Below, in pieces: positions 14,645 to 20,798 of a stretch of DNA of 20,798 bases. Numbering within the stretch: position 1 is the first letter of the stretch; each line of letters begins with the position of its first letter. The translations under genes were made by a program, and so were the position numbers. This DNA is from a virus. The stretch spans positions 1 through 20,798 of the IMG/VR virus record IMGVR_UViG_3300018868_000055. One strand, written 5' to 3'. Below the pieces are notes generated by a model, which saw only the letters and a program-made list of their open reading frames with translations, searched no databases and was not told the DNA's origin.

Positions 14645-15534
14645 TGGGCGCGCTACAACAGTTTTTCTTGTCGGTTGCCTCGGCATTATTGCCAAAAACA
14701 TGGACTCCTCGCGACACCAGTAGGGACTGGCATCGTGTTGCATCGTCTGGTGATGGGGTAAAACTGATCGCTGCATTAAATGTAGGAAGAATATACCTCT
14801 CTGCAGATTCTGGTGTCACATGGACAATTAATTCATCCACACCATTTGCAAACTGGTATGGCGTGGCATCGTCAAACGACGGCACTAAATTAGTTGCTTG
14901 TGCGTATGGCGGGCAAATTTATACTTCTACGGACTCAGGTTCAACATGGAATGCACGCGATTCTGCGCGCAATTGGACTTCAATTGCGTCGTCAAGCGAC
15001 GGGGCTAAATTAGTCGCATGTGAGAGAGGAGGGCAACTCTACGTGTCTACAAATTCAGGTGTCACGTGGAATCCTAAAGATTCGAATAGGGACTGGAGTT
15101 CAGTTGCATCATCGAGCGATGGGGTGAAGTTAGTCGCCTGCGTGCATGGAGGGCAAATTTACACTTCCACAGATTCCGGAGCCACCTGGGCTGCACGGGA
15201 CTCCATACGGAACTGGGGCTCCGTCGCTTCTTCGAGCGATGGCACCAAATTGGCCGCGTGTGGTGACGGTGAGTATCTTTACATATCTAACGACTCAGGA
15301 GCAACATGGAATCCAAGAGATTCAATTAGAAGGTGGTTTTGCGTAGCATCGTCAAGTGATGGAAATAATATAGCTGCCTGCGTGCGTGACGGGAAACTAT
15401 ATACGTCTGTAGATTCTGGGCTAACGCCAATCGCATCAGATTCTAATCGGAACTGGTTCTCTGTTTGTTCTTCAAGTGACGGTGCCAAGCTGGTCGCCTG
15501 TGACTATGGTGGACGAATCTACACTTCTCCTTAA
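14644..15534 (+). CDS. Seven-bladed beta-propeller (Asp-box) receptor-binding candidate
   Basis: The start is ATG 14644 in a TAATG overlap with the fibre gene; an upstream ATG 14614 is less likely. After 18 residues the whole 296-residue protein is repeats of 40-42 residues: DS.RNW.SVASSSDG.KLVAC, then GGQIYTSTDSGATW. There are seven units. Six carry an S-x-[DN]-x-G Asp-box, the sixth of them ending TP rather than TW. The protein starts with KTWTPRD and ends with GGRIYTSP, so the first and last segments together complete the seventh blade, as in closed propellers. The DNA is AT-richer than most neighbours. Propellers of this kind bind glycans or peptides. With its fibre coupling this is a likely tip or adhesin; no catalytic residues can be claimed. 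Confidence 0.85.
   Translation: MGALQQFFLSVASALLPKTWTPRDTSRDWHRVASSGDGVKLIAALNVGRIYLSADSGVTWTINSSTPFANWYGVASSNDGTKLVACAYGGQIYTSTDSGSTWNARDSARNWTSIASSSDGAKLVACERGGQLYVSTNSGVTWNPKDSNRDWSSVASSSDGVKLVACVHGGQIYTSTDSGATWAARDSIRNWGSVASSSDGTKLAACGDGEYLYISNDSGATWNPRDSIRRWFCVASSSDGNNIAACVRDGKLYTSVDSGLTPIASDSNRNWFSVCSSSDGAKLVACDYGGRIYTSP
14701..15531 (+). repeat. Seven tandem 120-126 bp coding repeats
   Basis: Within the beta-propeller gene, units of 40 codons (42 for the second) begin at about 14701, 14821, 14947, 15067, 15187, 15307 and 15427. Shared phrases such as TCGTCAAGCGACGG, GGGCAAATTTA and GATTCAGG recur in register. The copies differ mostly at third positions and in a few variable residues, so they are diverged duplications rather than fresh ones. 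Confidence 0.85.
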
Positions 15535-15543
15535 GGTGTATTA

Positions 15544-16182
15544 ATGGAATACATTCAGATCAACGCGGATGGAAGTTTTGGCCGCATTTTGGAAACCAAT
15601 ATACCCATTGAATGGGATGCATCGCACTATTGCGAAGTATCTAAGCTTACGCCCGAAGAAACAAGTCTGTTTAGAGTGACGACAACTGTTGAAGTGGCAA
15701 AGCCAACAGTGAGTTTTGATAAAACAGTTGTGCGCGATGGGGCCATCAACGTAGGCGGATTGTGGCTTCAGAAATGGAAAATTTTAGCTAAGTCAGAATC
15801 TGAAATAGCAGAAGTCAGAAACTCCATCATTGAGTTAAAAACAAATTTGATCAAGGCTGAAAGAGACCGCCGTAAATTCAACGGTGTCAAGGTCAACGGG
15901 AAATGGATACACACCGACACCTACTCGCGTACGCAGTGGATGGCACTGATTATGGACCGGATGCTGCTTGGCGTCGCGATGCAGCCGATTCCATGGACGA
16001 CTATGGACGGTAGCATCGTGCCAACCACCATAGAGCTTGCCACCGCTGTTTTCACCGCCACGAAAACACTGGATGTTCTCGCATTTTCGCGAGCAGCCTT
16101 CCATATCGCACAGGTTGAGGCGTCGGCAGACCCAGCAGGCTATGACTTCTCGGCAGGCTGGCCCGAAACATTTGGAGAGTAA
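15544..16182 (+). CDS. DUF4376 tail-fibre-associated protein
   Basis: This 212-residue protein has an N-terminal beta region (EYIQINADGSFGRILETNIP), then a helix of about residues 80-108 (SEIAEVRNSIIELKTNLIKA). It then shows the hallmark of DUF4376: AERDRRKFNGVKVNGKWIHT, DTYSRTQWMALIMDR and a C-terminal ALQ-like helix. Such proteins lie beside tail fibres and are often annotated as fibre assembly or fibre-tip accessory proteins. It has AAGGTG ahead of ATG 15544 and ends 2 bases before the next start. The family call is good; the exact function is not known. Confidence 0.8.
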   Translation: MEYIQINADGSFGRILETNIPIEWDASHYCEVSKLTPEETSLFRVTTTVEVAKPTVSFDKTVVRDGAINVGGLWLQKWKILAKSESEIAEVRNSIIELKTNLIKAERDRRKFNGVKVNGKWIHTDTYSRTQWMALIMDRMLLGVAMQPIPWTTMDGSIVPTTIELATAVFTATKTLDVLAFSRAAFHIAQVEASADPAGYDFSAGWPETFGE

Positions 16183-16184
16183 GC

Positions 16185-16628
16185 ATGGCATTCAGGGCAG
16201 CGTTTTACAAGGGAGTGCGGCCAGGTGTCCCGGGTATCTATAACCGTTGTGTGCGCTGGTGGACACGCGGGCCATACAGTCATTGTGAGCTTGTTTTCAG
16301 TTCTGGAGTGTCTGCTTCTGCCTCATACATGGATGGCGGCGTACGCTTTAAGTGGATTGAATACGATCCCACACACTGGGATTTCATTTATCTGCCCGCA
16401 CATTTTGAACCTCATGCGCTGGCCGTTTTCGAGAAAAAGCAGGGTGATAGATATGACCTTCTCGGTAATGTACATTTCGTCATATCTGCTGTGGGGGATG
16501 ACGACGGTAAGTCTTTCTGTTCTGAGATTCTTGGCGAGGCGCTTGGATTATTGGAGCCGTACAGATTTTCACCAAATGCGCTTAGCGTAATTCTCAAGTC
16601 CATGTTCCCGCAGCTTCAGCCGGCTTAA
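16185..16628 (+). CDS. Permuted papain-like (YiiX/NlpC-type) cysteine hydrolase
   Basis: This 147-residue protein has RWWTRGPYSHCELVFSSG with His33, followed by SASYMDGGVRF, and later GDDDGKSFCSEILGEALGL with Cys112. In permuted papain-fold enzymes of the NlpC/P60 and YiiX type, the His lies early in an SH.[EG]LV phrase and the nucleophile later in [FY]CSE, exactly as here. A short Tyr90-Asp91-Leu-Leu-Gly phrase between them is also typical. The likely role is cutting an amide bond in peptidoglycan or a related substrate, either as a virion wall-entry enzyme or in lysis. It lies just ahead of the lysis genes. Fold and catalytic pair are probable; the substrate is inferred. Confidence 0.75.
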   Translation: MAFRAAFYKGVRPGVPGIYNRCVRWWTRGPYSHCELVFSSGVSASASYMDGGVRFKWIEYDPTHWDFIYLPAHFEPHALAVFEKKQGDRYDLLGNVHFVISAVGDDDGKSFCSEILGEALGLLEPYRFSPNALSVILKSMFPQLQPA

Positions 16629-16653
16629 CGCTAATCAACTACGGGCAAGGACT

Positions 16654-16902
16654 ATGAGCGATACAAGAAAACTAATCCTCGACAATATCGGGCATCTGCT
16701 GACGCTGATCAGTTTAATCGTGTCAGGCGTGGCTATGTGGCAGGCCATGGATAAACGGGTCCTGGTACTGGAAGAAGCGAGGGCGGCACAACGAGTCATC
16801 GATACTCGCCAGGACAATGAAATTGTCGAAAATAAGAAGACCGTTCGGGAAGATCTGAAGGAAATCAACAACAAGCTGGATCGTTTAATTGAGAGGAAAT
16901 AA
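16654..16902 (+). CDS. Small one-TM coiled-coil protein, holin/antiholin candidate
   Basis: This 82-residue protein has one TM segment at about residues 12-31 (NIGHLLTLISLIVSGVAMWQ). It is followed by a charged coiled coil (DKRVLVLEEARAAQRVIDTR ... REDLKEINNKLDRLIERK). There is no signal peptidase site, so it probably stays anchored in the inner membrane. Small proteins of this shape beside endolysins are often holins or their partners, but some are i-spanin-like. Its stop overlaps the endolysin ATG by 1 base (TAATG), which ties it to lysis. The start is ATG 16654 with AAGGA upstream. Confidence 0.75.
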   Translation: MSDTRKLILDNIGHLLTLISLIVSGVAMWQAMDKRVLVLEEARAAQRVIDTRQDNEIVENKKTVREDLKEINNKLDRLIERK

Positions 16903-17318
16903 TGAAAAACAGTCGTGACTTAGCGGACTTGCTGCCGGTCGTGGCAGCCAAGGCATCTGCATTTGTCGGTGCGTGCAAGAAGGCAGGAATCGACGTGCTG
17001 ATCACTTCCACCCTGCGTGACAACGAAGCACAAGCCGCTTTGTATGCTCAGGGACGAACAGCACCAGGCAAGATCGTGACAAAAGCAAAGGCTGGCCAGT
17101 CCTGGCACAACTATGGGTGCGCTTTTGACTTTGTGCCTATCGTCAATGGCAAGGCGCAATGGGATGACACCCGCACGTTTGAACGTTGCGGTGTGATTGC
17201 CGAAAGTGTCGGGTTGGAGTGGGCAGGACGCTGGAAGAGTTTTAAAGAACTGGCACATTGCCAGTACACCGGTGGTTTAACCCTGGCTGATTTGCAGGCA
17301 GGTAAAAAGATTCAATAG
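16902..17318 (+). CDS. Endolysin, M15 (VanY-type) peptidase
   Basis: This 138-residue enzyme has the M15 zinc site: TSTLRDNEAQAALYAQGRT (36-54), QSWHNYGCAFDFVP with His69 and Asp76 (SxHxxGxAxD), and KELAHCQYTGG with Glu116 and His119. These residues bind zinc and catalyse cleavage, usually of the L-Ala-D-Glu or D-Ala bond in peptidoglycan peptides. It has no signal peptide, so it should need a holin to leave the cytoplasm. Holin-like genes lie on both sides. Its length is normal for single-domain phage endolysins of this class. It is the main host-lysis enzyme candidate. Confidence 0.93.
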   Translation: MKNSRDLADLLPVVAAKASAFVGACKKAGIDVLITSTLRDNEAQAALYAQGRTAPGKIVTKAKAGQSWHNYGCAFDFVPIVNGKAQWDDTRTFERCGVIAESVGLEWAGRWKSFKELAHCQYTGGLTLADLQAGKKIQ

Positions 17319-17332
17319 CGAAAGGAAGCATC

Positions 17333-17743
17333 ATGGCACTCGATCCTCTCAGCGCGGTACTGGATATCGGCGGCAAGGTCATTGACCGTTTGTGGCCAGA
17401 CCCGGCTCAGGCAGCCAGTGCGAAACTGGAACTGATCAAGCTACAGCAGTCTGGCGAACTTGCGCAGATTGCAGGGCAGATGGAAATCAACAAGGTCGAA
17501 GCTGCCAGCTCCAGCACGTTTGTTGCTGGCTGGAGACCGTTCATTGGCTGGGTGTGCGGTGCTGCCTTTGCGTACAAGTTTGTCCTGGCTCCCATAGGTG
17601 CATTTGTGCTGGCTGCAGCTGGCCATCCTATCGTTATGCCAGTGCTGGACTTTACAGAAATGTCTTCTGTTTTACTGGGTATGTTGGGCCTTGGTGGTAT
17701 GCGCACCCTGGAAAAGATCAAGGGCGCAGAAAGTAACCGGTAA
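17333..17743 (+). CDS. Holin, three-TM type (GTA_holin_3TM-like)
   Basis: This 136-residue protein starts with LDPLSAVLDIGGKVIDRLWP, then an amphipathic helix (AASAKLELIKLQQSGELAQI) and SSTFVAGWRPFIGWVCGAAF. Hydrophobic segments follow at about 64-80, 83-96 and 109-122. This is the layout of the GTA_holin_3TM family (PF11351). The protein would form membrane holes that release the endolysin. It has AAAGGA well placed before ATG 17333, and it lies 14 bases after the endolysin gene. The next gene starts 2 bases after its stop. No Rz/Rz1 spanin pair is visible in or beside it. Confidence 0.8.
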   Translation: MALDPLSAVLDIGGKVIDRLWPDPAQAASAKLELIKLQQSGELAQIAGQMEINKVEAASSSTFVAGWRPFIGWVCGAAFAYKFVLAPIGAFVLAAAGHPIVMPVLDFTEMSSVLLGMLGLGGMRTLEKIKGAESNR

Positions 17744-17745
17744 AT

Positions 17746-20394
17746 ATGGCTGTTATTCAGATACGTGGCTTCGGAGGCATGGCACCAAGCGCCGAGCCTC
17801 ACGACCTGATGGACAACATTGCGGTGCATGCGAAAAATGTGGATACACGTTTCAGCAGCTTGCGGCAGTTCTATCAGCCTGCGACTGTTGGAAGTGCGGG
17901 CCCAGGGCAGACACTGTACAAGTTCGCCAACTCGTCCACGTTCATGACGCGTAGTGGTGACGTGAACTTTGTGCGCGGGCAAATCCCCAACGACAGCACA
18001 GAACGCACTTATTACACAGGTGATGGTGCGCCCAAAGTCACTGACGCAAGTATGACGGTGCGCCAGCTCGGCGTGCCTAAACCAGCGGCCGCACCAGTCG
18101 TCACTATCGTCAAGGAAGTGTCATTCACAACGGATGATGCTCTGGCGGCCAAGAAAAAAGCACCAACGACCATCACCAATGCCGTGCGCGATGCCATTAG
18201 CTGGCAATACAAAGGCCTGGCTGATGCTGATTTGGCTGACTTGCATGCCGTTCCAGAACGTCCGTGGGAATTCGACGTGATCCGGGGCGGACGCATAGAA
18301 AATGGTGGATTTATTCCAAATACCCCAAGCGATGTGAATTTGATGTCGGCTGATCTCAAGTACCGCTCTGACGCGGTCGGCCTGTATGTTGGTTTGTTTG
18401 TGCGCGCGGGGGTGTGGATTCTGGATAAATCGAAACTGACTACTTCCCTAACTGCAATTCCATCCCCAGACACGACGGCAAAAGAGGGGACAAAGCTTTT
18501 CACTCATGAGCAAGTAACTGATTTTGTTGACGCTGTGGAGACTTATTTCACATCGCGAGACAAAGAAATTGTCCCAATTGTTGCCAAAATCAAGGCGGCA
18601 AAGCGGTCGTTTGTTGATTTGGTGGTGAACCCTACGACCGTGACCAGTGCCACGAAGGGGACGGTAGATAGTTATTACACAAAATCCGAAACAGTCGCAG
18701 CGCTTGATGCGGCTATTGCCTCTGCCGCGCTGGATGTGGTGCGCCGTGCGGATAGCTGGCAAGTCAATCGAGGGCTATCAGTTGGCCAGGCCACGACAAC
18801 GATCACCGGCTTTATAGTCAAGCAGTCAGACGGCAGCAAGACCGTCAACGTGCCGGCCATGAAAACCTGGCTCGCCGCTGAGTTGCTGGCACCATCACCA
18901 GATGCGCGCAGGGACGCCAGCGAAATTGCTGCCGCATCCAGCGAGATCTGTGAGCAGCTCGTTACCGAAGTCGCCAAATTACGCATGCCCATATCCGGCG
19001 TGGCTGATTTGGGATCTTCAGCATTGAGTAGCATTACTGGTGTGGGCGGAAACAACGTTACTCAAACCATGATAGCCCTGCAGAGTGAACTGGAAAGCCT
19101 GGTCAAGTCTATCGAAGCCATGTCTAAAACCCTGCTCGATGGCACTGAAAAGAAAATTGCAGCCCTGTTCGAAGGCGATATGGGTGGTGCCATGCCAGAA
19201 GGCGAAATTCCTATTGTCACTGCGCGGGCTTACGTTTTTACCGAGGTCACTGACTGGGGCGAAGAGTCTGCTCCGTCCCCTGTGTCCAACATCATTGAAC
19301 TTGATCAGAACGATACCAGCAAGCTTGTTCTGCCAGGTGCGCCAGGCGGGCGCAATATCACCAAGCGCCGTGTGTACAGAAGTGCATCAGGATCGAACAC
19401 TTCGGCATTTCTGTTGCTGGGGGAATACCCAGCAGAGAAGGTCAACATTGACGACAAAGTGCCAGGAACGCAGCTCAATGAGCCTTGCCCAACATTCGGC
19501 TGGGATGAGCCACTTGAAGACTTAAAGGGGCTTGTGGGCATGCCAAACGGCATTATGCTGGGCTTTACCGATGCCACCTTGCATGCCTGCGAGCCGTACG
19601 CACCTTACGCCTGGCCAGCTAAATACGATATCCCGCTGGAGTATCCCATTGTTGGCATTGCTGTTGCCGGGCAAACGGCGGTGGTCACCACAACGGGTGT
19701 GCCTTACCTGGTAACTGGCGTCGATTCTGGCAGTCTGTCTGCTGAGAAACTGCCGCGCAACCAGTCCTGCGTATCCAAGCGCTCGATGGTGGCAATCGGT
19801 GGCTCGGTCATCTATGCATCACCTGACGGCCTGGTTGCCGTGGAAGGTGGGGACGCTCAGGTATTCACTGGTGACATGATATCGAAGGCAGATTGGAATA
19901 AATACAATCCGTCCAGCATGTTCGCGGCTGAATATGATGGCCGCTACCATGCGTTTTACACCAACCTTTCTGGTCAACGTGGCTGCCTGGTGTTTGACCT
20001 GGCAAACAAGACGCTGGTGGAACATGGCGGCATGGCTGACGCTGCGTACTCGGACAAGTCAACAGATACGCTGTTTGTGCTGTCTGGATCAAGTATCAAT
20101 GATTTTATTCCGACCACTGGCCCCCGGATGACTTCAGTCTGGAAGTCCAAGATATTCAGATTCAGCAAGCATGCGCCACTGGCATGGCTGCACGTCAATG
20201 CCCAGCCAGGTACGGTGAAAGTCGATATCTATGCCGAGGATGTCTTGTGGTGCACCAGGGTGATGACGGATAAGAAGCCGGTGCGCTTGCCACCTGGCCG
20301 CTACCGCGAATTTCAAATCGTCATCACCACGGATGTATGGGTGAATAGCGTTGTTTTGACTTCGACCACAGAAGAATTGAAGGCAGTACAGTAA
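17746..20394 (+). CDS. Large nozzle-like tail protein with a long helical insertion
   Basis: This 882-residue protein starts VIQIRGFGGMAPSAEPHDLM and has RTYYTGDGAPKVTD (87-100) and QLGVPKPAAAP. It resumes at VTARAYVFTEVTDWGEESAP (491-510), and the C-terminal part includes VVTTTGVPYLVTGVDSGSLS, VIYASPDGLVAVEGG and AAEYDGRYHAFYTN. The two outer parts fit the tail tube/nozzle proteins of short-tailed phages (T7 gp12-like role), which are usually much shorter. The stretch of about 365 residues between them (125-490) is mostly helical, Ala/Lys/Asp-rich, and contains long coiled segments. It looks like an inserted module. A nozzle closes the tail and lets DNA leave. The role is fairly likely from pattern and context; the insert is unknown. 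Confidence 0.75.
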   Translation: MAVIQIRGFGGMAPSAEPHDLMDNIAVHAKNVDTRFSSLRQFYQPATVGSAGPGQTLYKFANSSTFMTRSGDVNFVRGQIPNDSTERTYYTGDGAPKVTDASMTVRQLGVPKPAAAPVVTIVKEVSFTTDDALAAKKKAPTTITNAVRDAISWQYKGLADADLADLHAVPERPWEFDVIRGGRIENGGFIPNTPSDVNLMSADLKYRSDAVGLYVGLFVRAGVWILDKSKLTTSLTAIPSPDTTAKEGTKLFTHEQVTDFVDAVETYFTSRDKEIVPIVAKIKAAKRSFVDLVVNPTTVTSATKGTVDSYYTKSETVAALDAAIASAALDVVRRADSWQVNRGLSVGQATTTITGFIVKQSDGSKTVNVPAMKTWLAAELLAPSPDARRDASEIAAASSEICEQLVTEVAKLRMPISGVADLGSSALSSITGVGGNNVTQTMIALQSELESLVKSIEAMSKTLLDGTEKKIAALFEGDMGGAMPEGEIPIVTARAYVFTEVTDWGEESAPSPVSNIIELDQNDTSKLVLPGAPGGRNITKRRVYRSASGSNTSAFLLLGEYPAEKVNIDDKVPGTQLNEPCPTFGWDEPLEDLKGLVGMPNGIMLGFTDATLHACEPYAPYAWPAKYDIPLEYPIVGIAVAGQTAVVTTTGVPYLVTGVDSGSLSAEKLPRNQSCVSKRSMVAIGGSVIYASPDGLVAVEGGDAQVFTGDMISKADWNKYNPSSMFAAEYDGRYHAFYTNLSGQRGCLVFDLANKTLVEHGGMADAAYSDKSTDTLFVLSGSSINDFIPTTGPRMTSVWKSKIFRFSKHAPLAWLHVNAQPGTVKVDIYAEDVLWCTRVMTDKKPVRLPPGRYREFQIVITTDVWVNSVVLTSTTEELKAVQ

Positions 20395-20798
20395 TGGCGA
20401 CACCTATCGACAGCGAAAAAAACGCTCCATCTGGCGAAGCTCCGAATCTTCCATCTATACCCACAGTATCAGAAGGATCTTTGGTTAGTGCTGTCAACAA
20501 GATCAAGGAAATACTGGAAACCAGGGAAGGGCGACGGGGTTCCAAGTACGAAAAAGTGGTGACCTGGCGTGACCTCTGGAATGTCGGCCTGATTGCTTTT
20601 GACCGTGGTGGTAACTGGATATTTAATCAGGCGGACGGAGCGGTACAAGGCACAACCATCATCAATGGTGGCCAGGGCATGCGCTCAACGCTCGAAACCC
20701 AAATCCGAAACTCGCGAGCATTCAAGGAACTTTTTCAGCGCATCAATAGCCCAGAAAGCCTTGCCGAATTTCCAGATGAAGTACGCGCAGCGCTCTCA
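20394..20798 (+). CDS. Virion-associated protein, 3' end outside the window
   Basis: ATG 20394 shares its A with the previous stop (TAATG), and the frame is open to the last base, giving 135 visible codons. After a Pro/Ser-rich start comes VNKIKEILETREGRRGSKYE and VVTWRDLWNVGLIAFDRG. This is the phrase (IKEILEVREGRRG..LDR.VT.RDL) that I recall in many structural proteins near the tail end of phage operons. It then has GNWIFNQADGAVQG and a helical stretch. The rest is outside the window, so no function is assigned beyond probable tail or internal virion protein. Confidence 0.75.
   Translation, partial: MATPIDSEKNAPSGEAPNLPSIPTVSEGSLVSAVNKIKEILETREGRRGSKYEKVVTWRDLWNVGLIAFDRGGNWIFNQADGAVQGTTIINGGQGMRSTLETQIRNSRAFKELFQRINSPESLAEFPDEVRAALS

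Noticed and set aside
14701-15531. Regular repeats at about 120-base spacing, considered as a CRISPR or satellite array
   Set aside because: The repeats are diverged, in frame, and encode blades with Asp-boxes; there are no constant short repeats separated by unrelated spacers.
17392-17736. A + strand frame nested in the holin gene, considered as an Rz1-type spanin
   Set aside because: It has no lipobox or signal peptide near its start and only mirrors the holin codons; Cys-rich runs come from the frame shift.

Overview
The window is about 18 kb of the late (virion and lysis) region of a short-tailed, podovirus-like phage or prophage, preceded by about 2.4 kb of AT-richer accessory DNA. Every real gene is on the + strand. 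The structural set is a terminase pair, a P22-type portal, a scaffold, an N4-gp56-type major capsid protein, adaptors, tail fibres, lysis genes and a nozzle-type tail protein. There is no tape measure, sheath or major tail protein, which points to a short tail. The moderate GC and gene style would suit a Gram-negative, probably beta-proteobacterial host, but that is inference. No integrase, att site, tRNA or host gene is visible, so lysogeny cannot be decided from this window.

Layout. 1-2458: accessory or defence-like cargo, comprising a membrane protein cut by the left edge, the decayed N-terminus of an HNH endonuclease (TGA at codon 4), a four-TM membrane protein, and an Mrr-like PD-(D/E)xK restriction endonuclease. 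2486-7589: packaging and portal genes (terS, terL, a small unknown, portal, a small unknown). 7614-10477: capsid module (scaffold, a small CsrA-like protein, major capsid protein, a probable head protein). 10546-12130: head-tail connection genes. 12144-16182: fibre and adaptor module, including a seven-bladed beta-propeller. 16185-17743: lysis and cell-wall genes (papain-like enzyme, TM/coiled-coil holin candidate, M15 endolysin, three-TM holin). 17746-20798: a large nozzle-like tail protein with a long internal insertion, then a structural gene cut by the right edge. Most junctions are tight (ATGA or TAATG overlaps), as in one long late operon.

Most interesting point. Between scaffold and capsid lies a 60-residue protein whose second half follows the CsrA/RsmA pattern. 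Two hairpins that present AGGA in a tetraloop, the kind of display CsrA proteins bind, sit at the scaffold ribosome-binding site and in the capsid leader. The capsid leader holds three consecutive stem-loops, the last of which partly buries the Shine-Dalgarno sequence. Together they suggest an undescribed translational switch that sets scaffold and capsid output. The parts are visible in the sequence; the regulatory link is a hypothesis.
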